This document shows, piece by piece, positions 24,085 to 36,100 of a stretch of 64,000 nucleotides of DNA (position 1 is its first letter; each line of letters starts with the position of its first letter). The DNA comes from Plantago ovata (Eukaryota > Streptophyta > Magnoliopsida > Lamiales > Plantaginaceae). The position numbers and the translations under genes are program-made. The stretch is from assembly GCA_028274465.1 (NCBI GenBank), contig CM051458.1:81302085-81366084 (forward strand), read 5' to 3'. The notes under the pieces were generated by a model. The model was not told the origin of the DNA. It ran no database searches and worked only from the letters and a program-made list of their open reading frames with translations.

Positions 24085-24358
24085 CTTTTTTTTTTTTTTT
24101 TTTTTTTGGGTTCGTGGTGGGAGCCACCACACAGTAACCCACCACCTTGATATTTTCGGTCTAAAGAATGAGAGGTCAGGAGTGCGGGATGCCATTAGAG
24201 TTTCATTGGGAATAATGGCCACTATAATGATTTATGGGCATTCGTTTGAATAGATCGGCCCACATATCGACATATTGGTTGCACTATTTACTTAATTGAA
24301 AATTACACAATTATTCCAAAACTTTTGTAAAGTTGCGAAAAAGAGTTATAATAGTTTA

Positions 24359-24645
24359 GACCATTCCTTATGGTTTAGGGCTTTAAACATATAAGCCCCA
24401 AAAAAAGCCACTCCCAAATTGAAGGTTTCAATTGTTTTGGAGCTTAATTGAGGCTTCTAAATGGGGCCCATATGACACATACTATTTCATTATTCCATTT
24501 CCTAATTAAAAAAATATTGTTTATATCACATGGGGGCTTAAATGGAGGCTACTATTTAGTAGCCCTTTCCCCATTGGAGTCTTTTTTGCTTTAATTGGGA
24601 CTTTAAGCCCCAATTAAGTTCCAAAAAAGACTCCATAAGGAGCTC
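24359..24645. mobile_element. PIF/Harbinger-like (Tourist) MITE
   Basis: 287 bp flanked by TTA (24356-24358, 24646-24648). Ends GACCATTCCTTATGG and, inward, GAGCTCCTTATGG. Same family as 55430-55767. Confidence 0.75.
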
Positions 24646-24677
24646 TTATAGAATAATCCATACACTTTTTCAATATG

Positions 24678-25677
24678 GGACCATTTGGTTTGCTAGAAAA
24701 TGGAAGTACTTGGGCACATTTCCTTATTTGGTTTCCATGGAAATTGGTTTGGAAATGTTAGCAAAATGGCCAGGCCACATTTCCTCAAATCTGACCGGAA
24801 ATGTGATTCTTTCACAAAAATATGAAAAAAATTCCTACTTCTAATTCCGGGCAGGAATTTCATATTGGAAATGTTTCTCTCTTTTCTTTTTTTCTTGTTT
24901 TCCTTTTCGAAATTTCCTTTGAATATCAATGAAATCACCCAAATTAACTTAAATATTCAATTTAATTAGTCTAAAAATCTTCTACTTCATTATCTATCCC
25001 CATTTTCATCTTCATCTCTTCACAAAAAACATTGCAAAAACATTGCTTGTTTTGTATTCAACTATAAATTCGAATATGGTCATGGTGATGAACAATTACT
25101 CCATAACGAAGTACAAGATTCAATCATTTTCATCATCCATCAGTTAGATTGCTTTACAAAATACTACTCTTACTCCGTTTCTTCTCTCTTCTTCGGAGTT
25201 GTTCTCTACCATATATTTATTAGATCATATTATATTAGAGAAAATCCTTATTGTTAATCATTATTAATCCCTTGTTTATTACTCATATTAGAAAACCTAC
25301 AATATTTAAATAAAAGTCATGGAGTTTGAAGAAACAATTTTCGTATTTGGGATAAGAATGGAGATGAAAGTTAGGTCTATGACAGTCGGTGTAAGTGGAG
25401 GAGATAATATTTTATTTGCAATGTCTCATAATACCCATCTAACTAATCTAAGTTTATCAATAATTCGCGTATCTTTTATATCGAAGAGCTCGATCCTTCA
25501 TTGACTCCGCCGTTTGAAGGTTTTTTTTTTTTTTTAAATTCCGATTTTAAGAATGGTCGTATAAGAAACCAAACAAGGAAATCTGAATTTTTTTCTACTT
25601 CAATTTTCTAGTTTTTGGTCCAACTCAATTTCTTAGAAAAAACTGATTTTACATTTTCTACTCAAACCAAACCGCGG
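24678..25677. mobile_element. 1.0-kb non-autonomous TIR element
   Basis: Inserted between TATG (24674-24677) and TATG (25678-25681); the paralogous site near 11255 reads CTATGGTTCTTTCAC without insert. Inward ends GGACCATTTGGTTTG and CCGCGGTTTGGTTTG, both followed by TAGAAAATG-like sequence. No transposase seen; superfamily uncertain. Confidence 0.7.
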
Positions 25678-25887
25678 TATGATTCTTTCACAAAATTTAT
25701 TCCAAATAACATATGAAACAATATTATCCAATAATATAGATCAGCCCACATATCGACATAATATTCTATGGAGCTTTTCCATATTTGAAATTTGGCCATT
25801 GTACTGTCTCAATATGTTTCAAAGTGGCCTTCACGATTCACAACTGAACTGAGACACTATCATTACACTTACACTTTGATAAACTTA

Positions 25888-25891
25888 TCGA

Positions 25892-25926
<35 letters not shown>
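25888..25926. repeat. (ATT)n microsatellite, uninterrupted LINE target
   Basis: Follows CTTATCGAATTT. The same flank at 12810 and 40465 leads instead into LINE sequence, so this is the unoccupied form of the site. Confidence 0.85.
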
Positions 25927-25928
<2 letters not shown>

Positions 25929-28139
25929 CAAATAATAATCATCTAGGTGTCAAATCACAATTCTTGATAAATTGCATTTTGGTCCCCTCACTTTAATGGT
26001 ACACATAAACATATTTCAACGCAACCTCTAAATATTACATAAACATGTCCATGTTAGTATGTGAACTAATCATACATTGTTCCAAGTGTCATTAGTGCAA
26101 TTATAGTAAATTGCACTTTAGCCGATGTACTTCAGTTGGTAACAGAAGCGTGTCTTACAACAATTTGCAGAATTACTCTGTATGATTATATGAACTAATC
26201 ACACATAGGTCAAAGTTCAAAGTCTTGTTTGCTTGTTCATATTCACATGTTTATATATACCTACCGTTGTTATTGTATATTCTACTCCCTCCGTCCCAGA
26301 GATTTTACCCATTAGGGTTAGTACGCAATTTAAGAAGAAACAATAACTACCATAACAAAACCAACTTAACAAGGAGTCAAACTTTATCCTCCAATCACGG
26401 AGTAAGTGAATCCAATTGAGTCACACACGTTTTTGTTTACGCATGACTAGGTTACCCAAGAAAGCAGGAATAGAGACGCACATCGGAGAACACTCCTTGC
26501 AGAGTCAAGGTTACCTAACCATACACATTAGTTCGCCCATGTAATAACCGGTCACTATCTATCACCCACGATCATCATTAATGATATTAACTTTAACAAC
26601 TCAATTAACCTCAACTGAAAGGCAATTGTAGTGAGTTGCTCATTCTTGTTGTGTCCAGGACCCACATGATTTTCTCAACCACATGAAGTGGTTCCTATAT
26701 GATCTTGCTCGATCTGTCAGCCTGGATAAGTCAACCCACCATAGGTGATAGAATCATTGAGGTATAGGATCCGAAGAAAACTTTATCTTCATGTCCCAAT
26801 CCAAAAGACATGAACGTCGTTGACCAATTCTACAAACATATACCTTTCAAAGTCTAATCCTACAAACATATACCAATTCTCCCACAATATAAATATTATT
26901 CTTAGTTAGGGTTCTTGTCAAGTTTTGTAAATCATTTTTCAAGCAATTTGGAAATCCTCCGTTCAAAAGTTTCATAGTATTTTACTTAATTGTTATTAAC
27001 ATACTATCACTTATTTGTACTTATTCCTCTTACTAACTTGGATAAAATCAGGTCGGGCCAAATTTTTTTAAAACTTTGGATAATACCCACTCATACTAAA
27101 TACTTATTCCACTTCATTAATAACTTCCTATTCGGTCAACATGTTTCATGTTTGACCGCACATTACTCTTAAATTGTACGATGCAATTCTTTTCTAAAGT
27201 TATATAATTAAAGTTCATAAGTTAGTAATATTTTTAATAGTTTTTTGCAAATTTTTTTATCGATATAATTTAGGTGTAATATACGAGTCAAACATGACTG
27301 TCGTTGACCAGAGAAGAAGTTTGTAATGAAATGGAGGAAGTATATATTTCTGTGATTTGAGTTGGGCATACTCACACATTGCTCAGCCTAGTCGAATCCG
27401 TGGGTGAGTAATAGTATACCCATTGATTTTATTATTCTAATAATTTATAGAAGAAACGCCGGTATTAATTATCTAATATGCTAGCTAGTACTAGTTATTA
27501 ATTATTAAATATGCTAGTAATAATAACTACGTTAAATATTAATTACTACCTTTCTATTAGCAAATTTTTCATTTAATTTCGTTAATTTTGTTAGGTTCGG
27601 TTTGACTTATATTATTTATAAATTATATTTGAAAAATAATTTACGAACTTATATCATTATATCATTATGATTACAAGAATAAGTAATTAGTACTGGTTGA
27701 ATTTTGATAATTTATAAGAGTAAATTCATTAGTAATATAATATTTATTCTTGTTTCATTTAAAATTCAAGCAGTACTAATGAATTTATTCAACAATGAAA
27801 ATATTTTACACCTTTTTATTTGATAAAAAAGTTGGAAATAAAAATATATAAATTGGTAAAAAAGAAAAAAAAGTTATACATAATGAAGAAAGTTGTTATA
27901 AATATAGTGGAAAGCAAGCAATCATGGTATAAAAAAAAAAAAAAAAAGAAAGAAAGAAAAAGAAAAAGTTACGATTTCATCTTTTCTATAATTAAGCAAC
28001 AATGAATTAAGAAAATTTGTAAAAAATGGGAAAGATTACAAAAGAAATCTAAGAACTTTGACTAACAATGAGTAGAATGGAAAATTTATACAAATTTCTT
28101 TATACACATCATTAATTGCTCTGGGAATATCGGTAGCCT

Positions 28140-29104
28140 TAATCAAACCATTAAAATAAAGTCAAAGTGTCTTACAACCGTAGGATGAACTCAAACATCA
28201 CTATATAAACTTCTCCGAACACTCAGCTGAGTCGTATCCCTTTCTCCCTGAAAAATAAGAACCCAATCGGTGCTCAATCATTTGATAGCCATGGCCATAA
28301 ATTGGATCCTCAATTCCACCCTCTCAATCACTTTTATTCTCCTCGTATGCGTACAAATCTTTTTTTTTTTTTTTTTTTGGCTATGGCTCCTGATCAGCTG
28401 AATTGTTGATTGGCTTCCGTAGATTGAAATCGATTTGTTTTCTGTGGATTGAAATTGATTTGGTTTGGTGAAGATCATATGCAATTGGCTTCTGTAGATT
28501 CAAATTTGTTTGTTTTTTCAAAATCAGATGCAATTGGCTTATGTTGATCCAAATTTATTTGTATTTTTTTTCTTTTGTTTTTATGTTTGTTTGTTTTTTC
28601 ACCTCTAACATTATGTAAACCTTTTGATGGTTTGTTTACAGCGGATGGATTGTTTATGAGTCCGATTAATCTCTAGCAACGTGTAAAAACTCGGGTGATT
28701 TAGATTGCAAATAATCGATTCATTGTTTGATTGAGGTGAGATTGAATCTGGTTTTAGCCCTTTTCTTTTTGTTGTCGATCTTAATTATAGATGTTTCTTA
28801 TGATGTCGCTTTTTCTTTTATATGTTTAGAATTTGCCCTTTAGTTTTTCTGAATGTACAATTTATTTATTTTGACTCAGGATTTGGGGCTATGTTGGACG
28901 CCAACGGGATTGTATTATGTTGATGATGCATCAAGACACCCAATCCCAAAGATATGGATATAATGATTGAAGCTCTTAATTAAGGTTTACGATGATAAGC
29001 AACATTACCTTTTCTATTTATTGCTTCGAAACTGTGTGAACATGGTACTATATAAGAATAACTAGTGAGGGTAATAGTCTATGTAAAATATATTGTGAGT
29101 GCGG
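28140..29104 (+). other. X block 2: promoter, leader and signal-like start
   Basis: TATATAAA from 28202, ATG at 28291, frame MAINWILNSTLSITFILLVC. This is the only copy where a splice-donor-like GTATGC follows the hydrophobic start (CTCCTC|GTATGC); the others read CTACGC or CTATGC. It may therefore be the least decayed copy. Confidence 0.4.
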
Positions 29105-29490
29105 TTATCATGATAGGGACCTTTGCCATGATGGGTGCGCTCACTTGGCAGGTCTAATTGTTAAAAAACTGTATAGGGTGTGTGATTGTCGTGTGATAGG
29201 GACCTTTGCCATGATGGGTGCGCTCGCTTGGCAGGTCTACTGGTTATTAAATTGTATATGATGTGATTGTGGTGTCATAAGGACCTTTGCCATGATGGGT
29301 GCGCTCACTTGGCAGGTCTACTGTTTAGTAAACTGTATAGGGTGTGTGATTGTCGTGTGATAGGGACCTTTGTCATGATGGGTGCGCTCGCTTGGCAGGT
29401 CTACTGGCTAGTAAAGTGTAAAGGGTGTGATTTTCATGTGATAGGGACCTTTGCCATGATGGGTGCGCTCACTTGGCAGGTCTAGTAATT
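29105..29490. repeat. 81-bp minisatellite, X2 copy
   Basis: Five units, two of them with an extra GT (83 bp) that breaks the open frame. Followed by the GAGGGGAGAG/CTCTCCCCTC hairpin. Confidence 0.9.
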
Positions 29491-29679
29491 AATAAAAGTA
29501 CTGTTTTTGTGTTTTGAGGGGAGAGTGCAGAGTGTTTTTCTTGGCTCTCCCCTCAGTGTGTGCCTCCCCTCCCCTGTCCTCTTCTACTTCATTACCACTC
29601 TATCTAACAATGTTATCTGTGGGTTCATTGTGATAGTAATCAGTTATACCTAACATATAATTGACAACACGATCATCTC

Positions 29680-29960
29680 CCATTAAACTCTGCCAACTAC
29701 ATCAGACAACTCAATCAACTCCCAGGGCTGCCAATTACTCATTCAACTTCCAATCAACTCCCATGACTGCCAATTACTCATTCAACTAACAATCAACTCC
29801 CACGACTGCCAATTACTCATTCGACTTCCAATCAACTCCAATGGCTGCCAATTAAACTCTCAATCAACTATCATGACTGCGAGATACTCATTCAAACTTC
29901 CATTAGCTCCAATGGCTCCCAATTTGTCTATGAACTCCCATCAACTTCAATGACTGTCAA
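29680..29960. repeat. About 39-bp minisatellite, X2 copy
   Basis: Six or seven degenerate units of the ACTCCCACGACTGCCAATTA type. Confidence 0.8.
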
Positions 29961-30755
29961 TTACATCAAAGTTTTTTACTTACATAATCGAATACAATGA
30001 AAATGTTTGCAATAGAATTGACTCGAAGTCTGCTTAGTATACTATCTTTTTATACTCGTGTAAACGCTTTGACATAGTAATACTATACACTACTATTTGC
30101 ATGGTGGAACCCAGTTATGGGAAGCACACATTACAAATTCTTATGTTATCATAAAATCCAATTGTTGTTTTGAATAGAGTGGCATCAACTTTACTACCTC
30201 GAGTAATCTCGAATGAACTTTACTGTCATGTCTAGTTAGCTATTTCTTTATCTTTTGCAAAAGAAGCACAAACTAGAAGGAAATTGTGTTGATAATAACC
30301 ATTGATTGGTTACTGTTGGTTATCAAGTAATTTGTATTTTATTCTTGTATATAAATCTTCCATACTCATATATGATCCTTATATTGAAACATAGAATTAG
30401 ACCAAAAAGTACACATGTACTCAGTTGTGCAATTCCATATCGTATTTGTTTCAAATTTTAATTACCAAATTAATTTTAATATCCAAAACCATGATAGGAA
30501 GTACTCACCTGCATGTATACATTCCCAACACCATAATAAGTTTTAATTTGTCTACTTAACCATTTGAACAGTATCCCTCCATGTGACATTGTAATGTACT
30601 TGCTTTGATTGTTTTCGGTTTATGAATGTCATTAAGAAGTTCAGTTATTTTGTTTTTCTGTAATACACACTGCCTTCGATTTTTTTAGCAATGCTTCTAC
30701 TATCATATGTTCATTATATTACATTCAAAAACACCTTGATGTTATCTTGTTTGAT

Positions 30756-31941
30756 GCGAGTTGTGAAGCTTGAATATTTTTCTGGCGTGAGTTTTAAATT
30801 TGAATAATTAGTTGAGAAAATGTCTTTCCTGTATAATGCATGTTAAGGTGTCTTTAATCTTTTATTTTGTTATGTTTCTGTATAGAATTAGATGTCAGTT
30901 GTCTACAATACTCATTATATTTCGGGCTATAGGTTTCAAATTGTTGTGATAAACTTAAATATTTTTTGTTCAATAAGCTATATAAATTATTAAAAGTATT
31001 TTTTAAACATATTTTAACTCTGCTATGTTTGAGTTTTCCATTTTCCAATTTGTCCCGTTCACATTCATATTCACATTGGTAGTTCCTAGGTCGGAAGCCC
31101 TTTCATGATATCATTGAAAACAATTTCTCAATTGAAGTAACATGTAACATTATACTGGGATTCTGTTTGGAATTCTCTGAAAAAAAGTCTATTTTGTTAG
31201 GTTGCTTTCTTCTCTTTGAAAGACTCATTGCACCTGTGAGTTGCTTCAAATCAACATTGTACTTGGTTGCTATTTCCTGGGCAAAAAGAATTGTTCCAAG
31301 CTTGTTGTTCTCAATCTATGGACCTTATGATTGTGGAAGGTATTTTAAACCCTCGACTTGTTGTTGTGTTGGTGATTTGCAAACTTGTATAACATTGGCA
31401 GTGTTTTCTCAACTTGGGTCTTCATATTTTTGTGTGCATGATTATTTTGTGGACCAGAGCTGTATCTCAGTAACATGGTTGGATTTTTGAGTGTTTGTAC
31501 ATACTACATCAGCGTCGATGTTTTGGGATAAATTTCAGTGACCATTTTATCCTTTGGAAATTATATTTCACTCCTGTATGGGTCAAACTTTCTTGCAATA
31601 TATTCTAGAGGTATTATAGGTTTATTTCTACTTTATTTAGATTCATGATGATGCTCAGTGTTGTATCCTAACAATCACCAAATAATATTTATATCATGCC
31701 AAGCCAACTCAATACCACACAAAGAGTAAGTGTTGTGGCAAGCTAACTCAAATGTCGGTCTCTAAGAATTTAACTAAGTTTTCACTTAATTTACTTCTAC
31801 TAAAATCAATCAAACAATTAAACAGAAAGATGTTTTGGTTGGAAAACAAAGAACTAAAGCTGGAAATACAATACTTGGCTTTCAAATGGACAAAAGTGGT
31901 TGGTAGTAGGTAGTAGAAGTATAGATATGGCATCTCATATG
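30756..31941. other. Single-copy AT-rich stretch, no gene seen
   Basis: An open stretch at 31167-31490 has no ATG start and no recognisable domain. Nothing else supported. Confidence 0.4.
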
Positions 31942-31944
31942 TTA

Positions 31945-32642
31945 GGACTTCTCCGGCAGTCATCTCCTCTTATCACCTCTCTCTTATGACACGTCAGCGT
32001 CTCACTTACTCATCCCAAACTACTCCAACTATCATTCCTTCTCATACCACCATTTTTCATTTTATTTCACATTTCTTTTTAACTTCATTCTTTATTTTTT
32101 ATTATAATATCATTAATTAGCTTATTAATATCATATTCATTTTAAAAATTAGAATACTTGTTAATAAAAAATTACGATAAAACCTAAGATTTAATATGGT
32201 TCTCAATTATAATGACATCATATTAATTTTTAAATATTATTAGTTGTTAGTATTTTGTAATTTTCAATTTCGATTTTAACCTTCAATTTTGAATAAAGTT
32301 TATGTACAAAAATATTGAAATTAGAATGCAATGAAAACAAGAAGTATTATTGAATAAATACAAAAACTAATTATATAAGAATTATAAAAAAAAAAAAAAA
32401 AGAAGGAAAGAAACAATGAGCATCAAATGAGTAAATGAGTGAAACAAAAATAAGAATAGAATAAAGAAATAAAGAATAAAGAAAGAAATTAAAAAAAAAA
32501 GGAAAAAAAAATAAATGTAGCTAACCCCGCCTCACCCAGTGAGGCGGGGGTGAGCTACTCACCCCTACTCATCCCTTTACTTTGCTCCAGCAAAGGATGA
32601 GCGGAGGATGAGCAATTTGCTCATCCTTTGCTGGAGATGGCC
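31945..32642. mobile_element. PIF/Harbinger-like MITE, about 700 bp
   Basis: TTA at 31942-31944 and 32643-32645. Inward ends GGACTTCTCCGGCAGTCATC and GGCCATCTCCAGCAAAGGAT are imperfect inverted repeats. The right part holds strong hairpins around the GAGGCGGGG core (32523-32550) and around AGCAAAGGATGAG. Confidence 0.65.
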
Positions 32643-32685
32643 TTAGTAAGATCAAGACGTAGGTTTTCACACCGTTTGTAGACAC

Positions 32686-33256
32686 TAGGGCTGTATGTTG
32701 AACCGAATGTTCGCGAAATTGTTCGGTCAACGCTCGGTTCGTGTTCGGTTCGGTTTTGACCGAACAGTTCGCGAACATGTTCGTTAATATAACAAACCGA
32801 ACACGAACATGTTAGTTTCTGTTCGGTTGTTCGCGAACAGTTTGTGAACATGGTATAATATAATATATTAAATAAATATAAAATATATACATATATAATT
32901 ATTATACATACTACGTTTAACTTGTTTTGTGCTTTGTTTAATATTTGGTGTTAATTTTATATTTTTATTGTGACTTATATAATGTTCTTAGACACTTTTG
33001 GCAGGATATTTAAATTAATTTTGTAGTATCAATATTGTTGGATTTTAGGCCTTTTTGTGTTAATGAACGTTCGTGAACAAATGAACAACGAACTTTAACG
33101 AACGAACATGAACATTCTATTATTTTAACGAATCGAACATGAACAGGTTATGAATTGTTCGGCGAACATGAACATGAACCGAACATACTATATGCTTAAC
33201 GAACGAACGTTCGATAAGCCTCTTGTTCGGTTCGTTCGGTTCGAAATACAGCCCTA
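32686..33256. mobile_element. hAT-type MITE with exact 8-bp target duplication
   Basis: 571 bp between GTAGACAC (32678-32685) and GTAGACAC (33257-33264). Ends TAGGGCTGTA and TACAGCCCTA are perfect inverted repeats. The subterminal regions are packed with GTTCGGTTCG / CGAACATGAAC repeats in inverse orientation, as in hAT elements with transposase-binding arrays. Confidence 0.9.
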
Positions 33257-33264
33257 GTAGACAC

Positions 33265-34475
33265 GTATAATCAATAACATGCATAACGAAGCATACATAA
33301 TCATTGAAGGCAATTATGAACACTTAGAAACTCAAGCATACATGCGAGATACTCAAACACATACTAATTTCCAGCATTACATAATCATTCAAAGCTACGT
33401 TTATGATAGAAATCGACCACGGATACTGTCACTATCCTAATTCGAAGGTATTTGTGTTAGCAAACCATAAACATGTTGTAAATAATCATATGCATCTCCT
33501 TCAAAGCCTCATACTAACATATTCGATAACCACATCATCTAATCCTACATCCTACCATCAACACGTACCGGTTAGCTACTCATAACAAATAAAGCATGCA
33601 TCATATTCGAAATCATAGCAATAGCAGTAGAAAACATGATGAGAAAAGAGAAGAAATAGATTGACACGATATACCCAATTGTCACAGGTTGAACAATAGC
33701 AAATCCAATGTCTAAACTAATCAAAACGATGAAATCCAGCAACGGTAGCAATTCTACAGATGGAAATCAATGGTAAAGAGGCTAAGCTATGCCTCCAAAC
33801 TGAATTCTATCTCTAGAGTTCGTGCTAGAGTGTAAAACCTTAACAAAACCTAATTGGAATAAAGAAAAAATGAATTTAAATACGAAATTCGAATGGATGC
33901 CGTAAAAACAGATGGGTCGCCAGAGTGGTTTGGCAGGGCGTTAACGTCTTCTGCGGGTCGCCTATATACGTTAGCGATTTTTGCCAATCTCCGATGTCTT
34001 CAAAGTGATCCAAACTCCAAAACGGGCGAGATTTCATATCCCTCGAGCCTTAGGTACATCCGGTTACTCCATGAAAAATCCAAGTCATCCAAATAAGCTC
34101 TAAACGCATCCAAGGAAGCTATATTTGTATTGTTTTCACCAAAGTGCTTCCAAATGTACATATGACACAAAACATACTAATGAAAAGATAAAGTAAAAGA
34201 ACAGCAAAAGATTTCGAAAGATTCATCATGACGGGTCCAAATTGGTCGTCATCAATTCAAGAAATTCATAAATATGGATAACTGATTATCTCTCTGAATC
34301 AGTTGTTTGGTGTTTTTCAATAATCCTAACATGATAGTGGGAGTTCATGTAACAAGCCAGGTTGCTTTTTATCACTTTCTGATGTATTGATGTTTGTTTC
34401 AACTCTGTCCTCTTTTCGTTGCTTTGTGATTCTGACGTTTTAGGTAATCTAGTTCATTTTTAATTATGTATACCT
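33265..34475. other. No gene seen
   Basis: A GC-richer island at 33893-34096 has an open frame starting with ATG (MDAVKTDGSPEWFGRALTS), with no family recognised. The surroundings look like retrotransposon non-coding debris, but I cannot place termini. Confidence 0.35.
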
Positions 34476-34563
34476 AATCTAATTGGGAGCGGATCTTATA
34501 TCCCACTTATTCGTGTCCCATTTTATGTCCCACACTTTTATTTAACTACAATGATATTTTATT

Positions 34564-34568
<5 letters not shown>

Positions 34569-34654
<86 letters not shown>
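34569..34654. repeat. (AT)n microsatellite
   Basis: About 43 perfect TA/AT units inside the Mutator-like MITE. Confidence 0.95.
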
Positions 34655-34657
<3 letters not shown>

Positions 34658-35221
34658 TTAAATTATGGTAATAGTATTTATCAACTAAAAAGCATAACTC
34701 TTTCTCCAAATAATTAGGAAAACTATTACTTCATTAATTTTACGTTTAAATTTTACTTCATTATTTTCTAACTATGTACTAATTGAGTATTTTCTAAACC
34801 ATCTCACTCCTAATAAATAATTAGGAAATTGTTTACTCAATTATTTCTCCACGTTCTGCTTCACATTTTTTCCAAAATTTACATTCTCTAATCTCCATCA
34901 TCAAGTTGGCAAAGAGAATCGATTGCACTAAATATTGAATCAATTATACATATTTTTTTTGTTTTATTTTTTGAATCGGTTAAATTTCATTAAAAAATAA
35001 AGAGTATAAAAAATGTTCGGTTACTAGAAAGAAAAAAAAACTTGTTACATAACAGAGCGCAACCAGGAGTAGGTAGTACTTGGTCCGTCTCTGCTAAAAT
35101 TTCAATTTGATTTTGTTTACTTTTTTAGTCTATATTTGACTCCACATTAATCCTAAATCGTACCGCGGAAAATCAATATTTGAAATTATATTATGAAACA
35201 ACAAAGAAAAATCAAAAGCAA

Positions 35222-35345
<124 letters not shown>

Positions 35346-35624
35346 TCAAGTAAGTAATTAATTTAGATAATTAAAATTAAAATGCCACATGTCACATGTA
35401 GGAGAGTGGGACATGAAATGGGACACGAAAAAGTGGGATGGAAGATCCGCACCGAATCTAATTACTTAGAATGACATGGCAGATTTGTTTTTGTTTAGAT
35501 TCTATTTTAATTTGTATGTAAGTTTCTGTTTCAATCTCTTTCCTACTTTAAATAAATGTTTTTTTTTTTTTTTTGTTTTAAATTTAATTTTGATCATCAA
35601 TGTGGGAATTTTGTTTTGGAAGAA

Positions 35625-36100
35625 AGATAGATTTTCATTCCATTAAGCGTTAAAGCTCAACATCAAAATACACGACAGAGAAAAAACAGAAAACAAACTA
35701 CTACAATCTAGTCAAAAATCTAAACTCTTGGAAAATAATCCAGAGAGTGACAAAACTGAGCCAATTTGGGGTCCATCATGCAACGCCCAATAGCTTTCTT
35801 CAGGCAATCCCGTACCAGATGAGTATAAGGGAGATGTTTTCCTTGAAAAATACGCCGATTTCTCTCAATCCACACACCATACACTACTTCAGTAATTATG
35901 GCCTTCAATACCCGTGCTTTCGGACTTCTTCCTTTAACATATCTAATCAATTGCTGAATTAAGGAAACCCAATTACCAGTGACAAGTGACAACATGCATA
36001 CTGTACCAGTCTAATAAAGCAGTCCATATTTTCTGCATCTCATGGCAAGCGAAGAATAAATGAGCCAATGTTGAAATTGACGATGAATGACAATTTTTCT
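35625..36100 (-). mobile_element. 3' remnant of an L1-type LINE
   Basis: The minus strand reads a decayed zf-RVT end followed by RVLKAIITEVVYGVWIERNR and RIFQGK, the conserved C-terminus of plant L1 ORF2. The 5' part is missing and a stop interrupts the upstream frame near 36015. Confidence 0.75.

Larger units (their letters stand above)
24181..25930. repeat. Third copy of the 11-kb flank segment, carrying two insertions
   Basis: 24181-24358, 24646-24677 and 25678-25930 match 11050-11285 and 12660-12830. The two intervening stretches are separate transposon insertions, and this copy lacks the 11552-12659 element and any LINE, so it serves as the empty site for both. Confidence 0.8.
25927..30755. 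repeat. Duplicated block B, copy 2
   Basis: Matches 50070-54630 in order. Its 27860-29980 part is also paralogous to 21780-23930, showing an older internal duplication. The stretch 26280-27850 (no gene seen) begins with a truncated Stowaway-type end (ACTCCCTCCGTCCCAGAG); 27100-27345 is absent from the other copy. Confidence 0.85.

Noticed and set aside
33893-34096. 67-codon ATG-started frame as a small gene
   Set aside because: No homologous motif, no splice or promoter support, and the surrounding DNA looks like repeat debris.
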